Shown here piece by piece: positions 1-8,203 of a DNA stretch of 39,179 nt. Under the pieces are notes generated by a model. That model was not told the DNA's origin. It did no database searches and saw only the letters and a list, made by a program, of their open reading frames with translations. Source of the DNA: Chitinophagales bacterium (GTDB lineage: Bacteria; Bacteroidota; Bacteroidia; Chitinophagales; JADIYW01); NCBI GenBank assembly GCA_019694955.1, contig JAIBAX010000046.1, forward strand, positions 1-39,179, in the 5' to 3' direction. The position numbers and the translations under genes were made by a program. Position 1 is the stretch's first letter. Each line of letters begins with the position of its first letter.

Positions 1-742
1 CATACTTTGGAATAAAATTGGATACATTCTTTTTTCTTTTCAGCAGGAGTGCATTGATTTGTAGCAATACATCCTTCTGTCCACAGTCGTACCAATTGTC
101 AACTTTGTATCCGGTGAACTTCGTTCCACGTTCAATCATCCTTTGTAGTCCATCCGTTAGTGTAAATTCTTGTGTGGTTTTAAAGTTTGTTTTAATGTTC
201 TCTTCTAGTACGGCGATTAAGTCTTTGAAGTGGTCAATTTTATACCAGCCCACCAATGCATGATTGGATTTAGGTATGAGTGGTTTTTCAACTACTTTGG
301 TGATGCCATCTTTATCGTCCATTTCTGCTACGCCGAAGATTCTGGGATCAGAGACTTTTTTTATTCCTAAAGCAGACCCTTTCATTTCTGCAAATCGTTG
401 AATGTCAGCGTCTATAATGGTGTCTCCTAAGACGATAATAACAGGCTCATCACCATGAATGACTTTTTTGGTAAGGCTAATGGCATGTCCCAAACCTTCC
501 CTACTTTTTTGCTCGACGAAATTTGCTTTAATTTTCGGATAGGTGATTTGTACATACTCTTTAATTTTTTCTCCTAAGTGTCCGATAATAAATGTAAAAT
601 CTGCGATACCAATTTCTAGCAGTTGTTCAATGATATATCCTAAAATAGGCTTCCCTGCAACCGGAATCAGCGATTTTGGTTGTGTATAAGTATGCGGTCT
701 TAGTTTTGTTCCTGCTCCGGCTACCGGAATAATGGCTCTCAT
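1..742 (-). CDS. Sugar-1-phosphate nucleotidyltransferase (partial, C-terminus cut by window edge)
   Basis: Transfers a nucleotidyl group from an NTP to a sugar 1-phosphate, giving the activated sugar used for envelope polysaccharide. The ATG lies at 742-740 on the minus strand and the frame stays open to base 1, about 247 residues. The N-terminus reads MRAIIPVAGAGTKLRPHTYT followed by QPKSLIPVAGKP, the nucleotide-binding loop of the glucose-1-phosphate thymidylyl/uridylyltransferase fold; the more usual GTRLRP arginine is lysine here. Further motifs are VLGDTIID (metal-binding Asp), GVAEMDD, VEKPLIPKSN and GWYKI. The C-terminal oligomerisation or left-handed helix part is missing, so the exact sugar and nucleotide cannot be told (RmlA-like or GalU-like). 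It is divergent from glyA, with 100 bases between the two starts. Confidence 0.85.
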   Translation of the reverse strand, partial: MRAIIPVAGAGTKLRPHTYTQPKSLIPVAGKPILGYIIEQLLEIGIADFTFIIGHLGEKIKEYVQITYPKIKANFVEQKSREGLGHAISLTKKVIHGDEPVIIVLGDTIIDADIQRFAEMKGSALGIKKVSDPRIFGVAEMDDKDGITKVVEKPLIPKSNHALVGWYKIDHFKDLIAVLEENIKTNFKTTQEFTLTDGLQRMIERGTKFTGYKVDNWYDCGQKDVLLQINALLLKRKKNVSNFIPKY

Positions 743-842
743 TTGATAAATTATAGGCTAAAAATAAGAATTATACTTTCAATAACGCAAAAAACTAATG
801 TTAGGATATATTAAATTGTATCTTTAGCGGCAAATTTTCAAG

Positions 843-2114
843 ATGCAAAGGGATACAAAAATTTTCAGCCTCATCAATGACGAGTTACACAGACAAACAG
901 TAGGGATTGAGTTAATTGCTTCAGAGAACTTTACCAGCAAGCAGGTAATGGAAGCGATGGGAACCTGTTTAACCAATAAATATGCCGAAGGGTATCCCGG
1001 AAAGCGATATTATGGCGGGTGTGAAGTAGTGGATCAAATTGAGCAATTGGCGATTGACCGCTTAAAGGAACTTTTTGGGGCCGCTTATGCCAATGTTCAA
1101 CCGCATTCAGGCGCACAGGCCAATGCATCGGTATTTTTAGCCTGTTTGAAGCCCGGCGATACTATCTTGGGTTTCAATCTTGCTCATGGTGGTCATTTAA
1201 GTCATGGGTCTCCGGTGAATTTTTCAGGTAAAGTGTATCAACCAGTATTTTATGGTGTGGAAGAAGAAACCGGCACCATTGATATGGATAAAGTGGAGCA
1301 GTTGGCGCTTCAAAATAAGCCAAAGCTGATTATTTGTGGTGCTTCTGCGTATTCCAGAGATTGGGATTATGCGAGGTTTCGCCAGATTGCAGATAGCGTA
1401 GGTGCTTTATTATTAGCGGATATTGCTCACCCCGCCGGATTAATTGCCAAGAAAAAGTTAAATGATCCCATACCTCATTGCCATATAGTTACTTCCACGA
1501 CACATAAGACCTTGCGTGGACCAAGGGGTGGTATCATTATGATGGGTAAAGATTTTGAAAACCCATGGGGCGAAACCTTACAGAATGGTACTGTAAAGAT
1601 GATGTCGCAGGTATTAAATGGAGGCGTTTTCCCAGGTATGCAAGGTGGTCCATTGGAGCATGTGATTGCTGCAAAAGCTGTTGCATTTGGCGAGGCGTTA
1701 GATGTTGATTTTGAACGTTATGCCACACAAGTGATGGACAATGCTTCGACGATGGCACAAGCCTTTGTTGATTTAGGGTATAAGATTATCTCCGGTGGAA
1801 CAGATAATCATCTCATGCTCATCGATTTGAGAAATAAAAATATCTCCGGCAAGAAAGCAGAGGAAGTATTAGGAAAAGCAGATATTACCATCAATAAGAA
1901 TATGGTTCCATTTGATGATAAATCACCATTTGTTACTTCCGGTATCCGTATCGGTACTGCTGCAGTTACCACAAGGGGATTGATTCAGGAAGATATGCTG
2001 AAAATTGTTGAGTGGATAGATGCACTCATCAAAAATCCAGATGATAGTATTTTGCAAGAACAAGTGAAGAAACAAGTTAATGAATACATGGAAGTATTTC
2101 CTCTGTCGAAGTAA
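843..2114 (+). CDS. glyA: Serine hydroxymethyltransferase
   Basis: Cytosolic PLP enzyme that interconverts serine plus tetrahydrofolate with glycine plus 5,10-methylene-tetrahydrofolate, the main source of one-carbon units. The 423-residue length is normal. Visible motifs are LIASENFTS near the N-terminus, [24 protein letters not shown], the strand ending in DIAHPAGLI, and the PLP site [12 protein letters not shown] with Lys222 as Schiff-base lysine. The ATG is 12 bases after TATCTTTA (823-830), a one-mismatch version of the Bacteroidota -7 box, so the leader would be very short. The gene is monocistronic and converges on the murF-alr operon. A small hairpin (2167-2184) in the 97-base gap may end transcription from one or both sides. 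Confidence 0.97.
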   Translation: MQRDTKIFSLINDELHRQTVGIELIASENFTSKQVMEAMGTCLTNKYAEGYPGKRYYGGCEVVDQIEQLAIDRLKELFGAAYANVQPHSGAQANASVFLACLKPGDTILGFNLAHGGHLSHGSPVNFSGKVYQPVFYGVEEETGTIDMDKVEQLALQNKPKLIICGASAYSRDWDYARFRQIADSVGALLLADIAHPAGLIAKKKLNDPIPHCHIVTSTTHKTLRGPRGGIIMMGKDFENPWGETLQNGTVKMMSQVLNGGVFPGMQGGPLEHVIAAKAVAFGEALDVDFERYATQVMDNASTMAQAFVDLGYKIISGGTDNHLMLIDLRNKNISGKKAEEVLGKADITINKNMVPFDDKSPFVTSGIRIGTAAVTTRGLIQEDMLKIVEWIDALIKNPDDSILQEQVKKQVNEYMEVFPLSK

Positions 2115-2166
2115 TACTAAGTATAAATACAAAAGTCATCATAAAACAGACCTTAAATTCTGTGTT

Positions 2167-2184
2167 CTCTTGGAGACACGAGAG
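2167..2184. terminator. Hairpin between convergent glyA and murF-alr
   Basis: A 6-bp stem, CTCTTG (2167-2172) with CGAGAG (2179-2184, one G-U pair), and loop GAGACA. It lies in the gap between two converging genes, where a bidirectional terminator would be expected. There is no clear U-run on either side, so a terminator role is inferred only. The core GAGACACGA recurs in the hairpin before rbfA, and a related sequence occurs in the hairpin beside recO. Confidence 0.35.
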
Positions 2185-2211
2185 CGAGAGTAGTTGATTT
2201 ACAACGATCAA

Positions 2212-4686
2212 TTAGTCCCAGAAATATACACGCTTTACTCTGGATGAAATGGATGTCAGTAATTCATACGGGATGGTGCCAATAGCCTTCGCCATTTCAA
2301 TGATGGAAATTGAATTCCCATAGATTTCTACTTCGTCTCCCTCTTCAGCATCAGGAATATGGGTTATATCTACCATAGTCATGTCCATGCAGACATTTCC
2401 AATAACTTTGGCTTCTTGCCCTCGGATGTTTACTTTGCCGATGCCATTGCTGAATCGCCTGTCGTATCCATCTGCATAACCAATGGCTAATACGGCTACT
2501 TTCCCTTCGGTTTCTATAATTCCTTTTCGGGAGTAGCCTACTGTTTCGCCGGGATGTACTTGTTTTATTTGAGAAATTCGGGTCTTTAAGTAACCGATGG
2601 TCTGCAAGCGTGTTTGGATGGTGGCACTACTATCAATTCCATATAGACCAATTCCTAATCGAACAAAATCAAACCCGGCTTCAGGGAAGCGTACAATGGC
2701 TGAAGAATTAGACAGGTGTTTTTTAACGGGATAAGGCAAGAATTGTTCCGCTATTTTACTTAATAGTTGAAAACGAACGATTTGCGCTTTCGTAAAATCG
2801 TCCAAGCTAGGTTCATCTGATGCTGCGAGATGTGAAAAAATGGTGGAGACTTGCAATTTTTTTTCTTGGGCAATGCCAGGCATGATTTCTAGTATTTCGC
2901 TTTCATTTAGACCAAGCCTATTCATGCCTGTTTCGATTTTAATATGGATTTTTAAGGGCGAATGTTCTTCAAAATGGGCTAAAAAATGTTTTAATTGCTC
3001 CCATTGTTTTACGGAATAGATTTCCGGTTCTAGTTGATAATGTGCCATTATAGGAAACTCTCCGGGATCTGGGTTTAATACCATGATAGGCATGTGAATA
3101 CCGCTTTTTCTCAGTGCTATACCTTCATCAGCGTAAGCAACAGCAAGATATTCCACATTTTCACTTTGTAATAAATGTGCCAACTCTACGCTTCCACTTC
3201 CATAGGAATAGGCCTTTACCATAGCGATTATACCTGTTTCTTTCGGCAATAACGACCGATAAACATTGAGGTTATGAATAAGGGCACTCAAGTTGACTTC
3301 CAAGATAGTACGGTGAGACTGCCCTTGCAGATATTGGGAGAGTTTTTCAAAGGAATAACTTCTAGCACCTTTCAACAAAATAAGCTCACGGTCGAAGGTA
3401 AGGTTTTCAATATCATGTAAGATAGTGTTTGTATTTGGATAGGCATAATATTCCAGCTCAGAAGTATCTAACATATTTCGATGGGTGATGAACACACTTC
3501 CGACACCTACTAATTTTTCTATTTTATATTCTTCCAAAAAAGTATTCAATTGCTCACAAAAGGATTCTTCATCTATTCCAGCATCCTCAAATTCGCTGAT
3601 AATCAACGTTCTTTTCTTTTTTCCTTCTTGTTGAGCATAGAATTCCAGTGCAATTTTTAGAGAAAGGAAGTCTGCGCTGTAACTATCGTCTATCAGGGTG
3701 CATTCATTGATACCATACTTTAGTTCGAGCCGCATGGGCATATTGCGAATATGAGAAATGCGTTCCGAAATTTTGTCGAGGCTATAGCCTTTGTAAACCA
3801 TCAGTGTGATACAATGCAAGGCGTTTTCTATGGAGGCTTCATCTGAAAATGGGAGGACAATTTCTTTCGATAATCGTTGATATTCAACTGTTAGAGAGGT
3901 GTTGTGTAATGATGTTGAAACCTTCTTTACAATGATGTCTGCATTTGCCATTCCCCAAGTAAACGTCTGTTGATTTTTAAGGAAATGATCAATGGGGAAG
4001 TGGTCTCTACAATAAATGACGGTTTCACAGTTTTTGAAGAGGAGTGCTTTTTCCTTTATTTTTTCGCTATCAGAACTAAATCCACCAGCATGCGCCGGAC
4101 CGATATTCGTGAATATGCCTATGGTGGGTTGTATGATGGCTGCTAGTTTTGCCATTTCTCCCGGTTTTGAAATGCCCGCTTCAAAAATAGCTAATGAATG
4201 TTGGGGTTCGATATTCCAGACAGAAAGGGGGACACCAATTTGCGAATTATAACTTTTTGGACTTCTTATGATACGTTCTTCCCGCGATAATAATTGGAAT
4301 AGCCATTCTTTGATGATTGTTTTACCATTGCTACCGGTAATACCTATTACCGGAATGTTGAATTGACTTCTATGGTGTTTACAAAGTTGTTGGAGTGCTT
4401 CGAGCGTATTTTCTACCACTAAGACTGCACAACCGGTGTTTTTTATTTTTGAAAAGTAATCATGGGCAGGTTCAGAAATTACGAAAGTTCTGATACCTTT
4501 GTTATAAGCATCGTCGATATAATGGTGACCATTGTTTCGGATGCCTTTAAGTGCAAAAAAGACGGTATGGAAGGGGTTGAGGACTCTACGGGTATCGATT
4601 GAAATTTCTTTGATGGAGAGTTGATGATCTTGGATGGCAATTTTTCCTGCCAAAATGCTAGCGAGTTGTTGAAAACTGTATGTCAT
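2212..4686 (-). CDS. Bifunctional MurF ligase / alanine racemase fusion
   Basis: An 824-residue fusion known from Bacteroidota. The N-terminal half (about 1-455) is UDP-MurNAc-tripeptide:D-Ala-D-Ala ligase. It has the ATP loop GITGSNGKT at 115-123, FTNIGPAHAGGF near 192-203 and the central-domain segment DDSYSAD near 333-339. The C-terminal half (about 460-824) is alanine racemase: it begins LEVNLSALIHNLNVYR, has the PLP lysine in MVKAYSYGSG (Lys491), and the opposite catalytic tyrosine in VGYSRKG (Tyr718). Joining the two puts D-Ala supply and D-Ala-D-Ala addition on one cytosolic chain for peptidoglycan synthesis. The ATG follows the stop codon of the upstream SRPBCC gene with a single base between them, so the two genes are one operon. 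The usual YN pair of the MurF motif (as in DSYNSD) is YS here. Confidence 0.96.
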   Translation of the reverse strand: MTYSFQQLASILAGKIAIQDHQLSIKEISIDTRRVLNPFHTVFFALKGIRNNGHHYIDDAYNKGIRTFVISEPAHDYFSKIKNTGCAVLVVENTLEALQQLCKHHRSQFNIPVIGITGSNGKTIIKEWLFQLLSREERIIRSPKSYNSQIGVPLSVWNIEPQHSLAIFEAGISKPGEMAKLAAIIQPTIGIFTNIGPAHAGGFSSDSEKIKEKALLFKNCETVIYCRDHFPIDHFLKNQQTFTWGMANADIIVKKVSTSLHNTSLTVEYQRLSKEIVLPFSDEASIENALHCITLMVYKGYSLDKISERISHIRNMPMRLELKYGINECTLIDDSYSADFLSLKIALEFYAQQEGKKKRTLIISEFEDAGIDEESFCEQLNTFLEEYKIEKLVGVGSVFITHRNMLDTSELEYYAYPNTNTILHDIENLTFDRELILLKGARSYSFEKLSQYLQGQSHRTILEVNLSALIHNLNVYRSLLPKETGIIAMVKAYSYGSGSVELAHLLQSENVEYLAVAYADEGIALRKSGIHMPIMVLNPDPGEFPIMAHYQLEPEIYSVKQWEQLKHFLAHFEEHSPLKIHIKIETGMNRLGLNESEILEIMPGIAQEKKLQVSTIFSHLAASDEPSLDDFTKAQIVRFQLLSKIAEQFLPYPVKKHLSNSSAIVRFPEAGFDFVRLGIGLYGIDSSATIQTRLQTIGYLKTRISQIKQVHPGETVGYSRKGIIETEGKVAVLAIGYADGYDRRFSNGIGKVNIRGQEAKVIGNVCMDMTMVDITHIPDAEEGDEVEIYGNSISIIEMAKAIGTIPYELLTSISSRVKRVYFWD

Positions 4687-4687
4687 G

Positions 4688-5134
4688 TTATTTATCTAAA
4701 ACCTTGCGATAATTCTTCACAAATCTATCTACGATATTATCTACTTGTTTTTTTATGAGGAATTTTGGCATCAACTCTAAAGGACCTAAATTTATATCGA
4801 TTGTAAGGCTGGCACTGCATTTTTTTCCTTCGTCTCTTACCTTTATCGTAATTACAGGATGAAATGGGGGCATATGGCATTTAGAAGCGATGATTTCATT
4901 TTCCCGGTAATCTGTAACCTCATAGTCAATGTTTAAGGGAAAACCGATGAAGGTTAATTTTTCTCTGTAAATAGAACCCAATCCGTCTTCAGTACGTTGC
5001 AGCCATTCGCTTTTATCCATGATATCAATAAATTCCGGACGTCTGTCCATATTGGTAAAGATGCTAAAAGCTTCTTCTTTTGAGCAATTAAATGTGTTGA
5101 CATATTCAAAAACCATGTCGTAAGTATTTGGCAC
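4688..5134 (-). CDS. SRPBCC (START-like) family protein
   Basis: A 148-residue single-domain protein of the polyketide-cyclase/START-like fold, which binds hydrophobic ligands. The pattern FEYVNTFNCSKEEAFSIFTN near the N-terminus, a central beta-rich region and a long C-terminal helix (about 121-146, PKFLIKKQVDNIVDRFVKNY) are typical. No catalytic residues can be named and the ligand is unknown. The open frame begins with a GTG at 5134-5132; an ATG at 5116-5114 (residue 7, starting MVFEYVNTF) is an equally good start, and no ribosome binding site decides between them. It is the first gene of an operon with murF-alr, whose ATG lies one base after this stop. Confidence 0.75.
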   Translation of the reverse strand: MPNTYDMVFEYVNTFNCSKEEAFSIFTNMDRRPEFIDIMDKSEWLQRTEDGLGSIYREKLTFIGFPLNIDYEVTDYRENEIIASKCHMPPFHPVITIKVRDEGKKCSASLTIDINLGPLELMPKFLIKKQVDNIVDRFVKNYRKVLDK

Positions 5135-5211
5135 TAAAATACATGATTGAATTGGAATTCAGTAGTGAAAGTGCAAAAAAGGAGCTTATTCTTTATGTTT
5201 TGTGAAGTGAG

Positions 5212-5295
5212 TGCCCGGGACTGGACTCGAACCAGCATGTCCTTGCGAACGCTGCGACCTGAACACAGTGCGTCTACCAATTTCGCCACCCGGGC
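5212..5295 (-). tRNA. tRNA-Leu (anticodon CAG)
   Basis: The reverse complement folds as a class II tRNA. The acceptor stem is GCCCGGG/CCCGGGC with discriminator A. The D-arm holds TGGCGAAATTGGTAGACGC. The anticodon stem CTGTG/CGCAG closes the loop TTCAGGT, so the anticodon is CAG. A long variable arm CGTTCGCAAGGACA follows, then the T-arm with GGTTCGAGTCC. The 3' CCA is not encoded (the next bases after the discriminator are CT), so it must be added by CCA-adding enzyme. On the minus strand CTATCTTGCAC about 30 bases upstream resembles a TAnnTTTG promoter box with one base lost. Confidence 0.96.
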
Positions 5296-5623
5296 ATAAG
5301 CATTTGAACACTAACAATGGGTGTGCAAGATAGCTGTTTTGTATAAAATGTAGTACATTTGTTATAAATTTATATTAAGCCCTATGCTTAACGTCTTGGT
5401 GTGCGATATTTTATTTTCGTCGAGACACGAAAATGGGGAGATTGGCTATAATCGTGTGGTGGCGTATCGGCTTGACCTCGCCTGTAGCAGTAAGGTTGTC
5501 AAAGTTTCGGTTGTCATCCGTGGACAAACAACAAATATTCAAATGTATCATAATTTCTTCTAATGCTGAATCTAGGTTGAAGGTAATGGGTATTATACTA
5601 TCTTTACATCGAAATTTACAGAA
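5296..5623. other. Intergenic region between tRNA-Leu and rbfA
   Basis: 328 bases with no gene I can support. Seen here: an 8-bp inverted repeat, ATTTTCGT (5413-5420) with ACGAAAAT (5427-5434), loop CGAGAC; and TATCTTTA at 5599-5606, a one-mismatch -7 box 17 bases before the rbfA ATG, its likely promoter. Short open frames on both strands overlap the hairpin or run into rbfA and have no family signature. Confidence 0.6.
5413..5434. repeat. Dispersed GAGACACGA hairpin (copy 2)
   Basis: Perfect 8-bp stem, ATTTTCGT with ACGAAAAT, around CGAGAC. It shares the string GAGACACGA with the hairpin at 2167-2184. It is about 190 bases upstream of rbfA and not at a gene end, so a plain terminator role does not explain it. 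Confidence 0.45.
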
Positions 5624-5998
5624 ATGGAGAGTATAAGACAAAAGCAAGTGGCGAAGTTGATTCAGGTGGTGATGAGTGATATTTTCAGGGAGGAGGCGCA
5701 CGAGATTTTGGAGCATTCACTTGTTACGGTGGCGCATGTTCGGTTAACACCGGATTTGTCTGTTGCAAGGATATATTTAAGTATATACAATACCGGTGCG
5801 TTGAAACCGGAGGATATTTTAGGGTATATTACTTTTAATAATAAGCAGATTAGGGGTATTTTGGGTAAGAAGATTAGAAACAAGGTGCGGCATATTCCCA
5901 ATATTGAATTCTTTTTAGATGATACTTTGGATGAGGTGTTTAAATTGGAGGAGTTGTTTAAAGAAATCAGGGATAAAGAAAACAAGGGCGAGGCATGA
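5624..5998 (+). CDS. rbfA: 30S ribosome-binding factor A
   Basis: A 124-residue cytosolic 30S maturation factor that binds the small subunit during late 16S rRNA processing and in cold adaptation. The N-terminal ESIRQKQVAKLIQVVMSDIF matches the family start helix, followed by LVTVAHVRLTPDLSVARIYLSIY (positions 33-55) of the KH-like core and RHIPNIEFFLDDTLDE near the C-terminus. The length is normal. The ATG is 17 bases after TATCTTTA. Its stop overlaps the start of the following permease (ATGA at 5995-5998), so the two are co-transcribed and probably translationally coupled, an arrangement I recall as frequent in Bacteroidota. Confidence 0.95.
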   Translation: MESIRQKQVAKLIQVVMSDIFREEAHEILEHSLVTVAHVRLTPDLSVARIYLSIYNTGALKPEDILGYITFNNKQIRGILGKKIRNKVRHIPNIEFFLDDTLDEVFKLEELFKEIRDKENKGEA

Positions 5999-7221
5999 AT
6001 TTTTCGTTGACAGTAGCGAAACGATACCTGATTTCTAAGAAATCTACCAATGTCATCAATGTCATTTCTATATTGACGGGCTTGGGAATGTTTATAGGGA
6101 CGGCGTTCTTAATCATCATTCTTTCTGTATTTAATGGCTTTGAATCCTTGGTGATTTCTTTGTATAACGTCTTTTATCCTGATATGACGATAGAAGCTAA
6201 GGTGGGGAAATCGTTTGAAATGGATGAGGCAACGATTCAAAAGCTTCATGCGATAAAATATGTAGATGCTGTTTCAAGAACAATAACAGAAAACGCTATT
6301 GTCGATTATCTAAAGAAGCAAGATGTTGCCACCTTAAAAGGGGTTGATTCTGCGTATTATAACGTAGTAAAGGATTTGGATAAACACATAGTAATGGGCA
6401 AAAAGACGTTGAAAATCAACGACAAAGAATTTGCTATTGTTGGTGCAGGTATTGCCAATAAGCTGGCCATTAATCCTGAAAACCCTTTTGAGTATCTCGC
6501 CATTTTTATGCCTGGGAATAAGAACACCTATTTAAATTCTTTTCAGAATCCCTTTAACCGTGAGTTGGTTTTTCCCGGTGGAATCTTTTCTTTCCAACAG
6601 GAGTTTGATGGAAAGTATATTATCGTTCCGATTTCTTTGACGCAGAAATTATTGGGTAATTATACGCATGTTACTGCATTGGAACTATCCTTAAAGAAAG
6701 GTGCATCAGTAGATAAAGTCCGTAAAGAGATACAAAAAGTAGTTGGGAACAAGTATAATGTCGTTCCTAAAATTGAGCAAAATAAAACACTATATAAGAT
6801 CATGCGGACAGAGAAATGGGTGGCATTTTTTATTATTGGATTTATATTACTGATTATCTCTTTTAATATTATTGGTGCTTTATCCATGTTGGTCATTGAG
6901 AAGAAGAAGGATGTTTCTACTTTGATTGCTTTAGGAGCATCTGAAAAGACCATCAGGAATATTTTTCTTTTAGAAGGGATGTTATTGTCTGTTGGTGGAG
7001 GGTTGTTGGGTATGTTGTTTGCCTTTTTGGTATGTATGATACAAGAAACATTCGGCATTGTACCTATGCCCGGAGATAGCTTTTTAATCCACTCTTACCC
7101 TGTTGAGATGCAGGTTGTTGATTTTTTTAGTGTATTTGTATTAATTGTGCTATTAAGCATTCTTGCTTCATGGCTGCCAGCCGTACGGGCTTCCAAACAA
7201 AAGATTAGTATTAATAGTTGA
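5995..7221 (+). CDS. FtsX/LolC-type ABC transporter permease
   Basis: A 408-residue inner-membrane permease of the MacB/LolCE group. It has the expected four transmembrane segments: one near the N-terminus (about 20-48, NVISILTGLGMFIGTAFLII), then a large periplasmic domain (about 50-265), then three C-terminal segments near 273-298, 322-350 and 372-398. The N-terminal pattern AKRYLISKKSTNVINVIS is typical of the LolC/LolE family that extracts lipoproteins from the inner membrane, but sequence alone does not prove the substrate. No ATPase gene is adjacent, as is common for this family in Bacteroidota. It overlaps rbfA by four bases and converges on recO. Confidence 0.88.
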   Translation: MNFSLTVAKRYLISKKSTNVINVISILTGLGMFIGTAFLIIILSVFNGFESLVISLYNVFYPDMTIEAKVGKSFEMDEATIQKLHAIKYVDAVSRTITENAIVDYLKKQDVATLKGVDSAYYNVVKDLDKHIVMGKKTLKINDKEFAIVGAGIANKLAINPENPFEYLAIFMPGNKNTYLNSFQNPFNRELVFPGGIFSFQQEFDGKYIIVPISLTQKLLGNYTHVTALELSLKKGASVDKVRKEIQKVVGNKYNVVPKIEQNKTLYKIMRTEKWVAFFIIGFILLIISFNIIGALSMLVIEKKKDVSTLIALGASEKTIRNIFLLEGMLLSVGGGLLGMLFAFLVCMIQETFGIVPMPGDSFLIHSYPVEMQVVDFFSVFVLIVLLSILASWLPAVRASKQKISINS

Positions 7222-7225
7222 TTTT

Positions 7226-7240
7226 CAACGACAATCGTTG
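7226..7240. terminator. Hairpin just after the permease stop
   Basis: CAACGA (7226-7231) pairs with TCGTTG (7235-7240) around the loop CAA, five bases after the stop codon. There is no U-run, so termination is only suggested. The sequence TAGTTGATTTTCAACGA at the stop resembles TAGTTGATTTACAACGA at 2191-2207. Confidence 0.35.
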
Positions 7241-7379
7241 TGGAGGCATGCTAATTCAAAATCTTGAGGCTAAGTGGATTATTTGAGCGACTTCGTGGTG
7301 CAATATTGATACATTGAGTATAGTATTTATTTATCACAAAAGTAATTATAGAATAGCTTATTAGTAAAATCCAATTCCC

Positions 7380-7403
7380 TGTTCTCGTGTCAACACGAGA
7401 ACA
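7380..7403. terminator. 10-bp perfect hairpin between permease and recO
   Basis: TGTTCTCGTG (7380-7389) pairs perfectly with CACGAGAACA (7394-7403) around TCAA. It lies in the 213-base gap between convergent genes, 32 bases past the recO stop, so it could end transcription from recO and from the permease. Its arm is related to the GAGACACGA hairpins at 2167 and 5413. Confidence 0.5.
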
Positions 7404-7434
7404 CGAGTGGACTACATTATAAATCAACCTGTTA

Positions 7435-8148
7435 TTATTCCAAGATTTGGTGTAAAATAGTGGGGGAGTTTGGTGCAGAAAATCCCGGAATATGCAATTG
7501 AAAGTAGAGCAACATTTTTTCGAGTAGTGTTCGTCTCTCATCAGGATAAAGTCTAGTAAACACATCGGGATTTTCAAATAGTTGTAGTGCTCTTCTAAGC
7601 ATGCCTGATTCTATTATACTTAATCCGGGAGATAGATAATTGGGTTGTTCGCTGAAGCAGCCATGTTCTAAGTCGAAATAATCACCCACGTTCTGATTGG
7701 GGTAAAACCCCAAGATTTTAGATAGTTCAAATAGAATAAAAAGTGGCTTATAGGTGATATCGGTTGGTGATTCATTTAAGGCGTCAAAAGTTTCTTTACA
7801 AAAGTCGAAAAGTTCTTCATTTTCTTGTCTTTCATGTATACACTTTCCAATTATTTCGGTGAGGAAGATGGCAATACTTCTCCTACGGAAATCTGTAAAC
7901 AGAAGCGGGTACATATTGTCAACGTTGATTTCTTTAAGGCTCAGCAGGTTTTTTTGTTCTCGATAATAAATATCCAACAATAAGAAATTGAGTGGTTGCA
8001 GCAGATTTCCTTTTCCTGTTTTTGAATTCCTAGCACCTTTAACAATGAAGGAAAGGATGCCGAATTTCCTAGTGAATATTTTAGCGATTACACTTGTTTC
8101 GGCATATTTTATGGAGGAGAGTACCAGCCCTTCAGTTTTTTCAAGCAT
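7435..8148 (-). CDS. recO: DNA repair protein RecO
   Basis: A 237-residue recombination mediator that, with RecR, loads RecA on SSB-coated single-stranded DNA in the RecFOR pathway. The N-terminal OB-fold begins LEKTEGLVLSSIKYAETSVI and continues with IFTRKFGILSFIVKGARNSK and LLQPLNFLLLDIYYRE. The C-terminal helical domain (about 85-237) has no CxxC zinc motif, as in many homologues of this phylum. The length is usual. The start is an ATG in a good context for the family. porZ lies just upstream on the same strand, with 55 bases between its stop and this ATG, so the two may share a transcript; the hairpin at 7380 lies just past the stop. Confidence 0.93.
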   Translation of the reverse strand: MLEKTEGLVLSSIKYAETSVIAKIFTRKFGILSFIVKGARNSKTGKGNLLQPLNFLLLDIYYREQKNLLSLKEINVDNMYPLLFTDFRRRSIAIFLTEIIGKCIHERQENEELFDFCKETFDALNESPTDITYKPLFILFELSKILGFYPNQNVGDYFDLEHGCFSEQPNYLSPGLSIIESGMLRRALQLFENPDVFTRLYPDERRTLLEKMLLYFQLHIPGFSAPNSPTILHQILE

Positions 8149-8203
8149 TATTCTATTTTTCTGGAATTGAAATGCATGGAAGGAACTTTTTGTGTATTTA
8201 TGA

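Noticed and set aside
5411-5716. Open frame on the minus strand overlapping rbfA start
   Set aside because: It covers the rbfA promoter and start and contains the hairpin; no family signature, whereas rbfA is certain.
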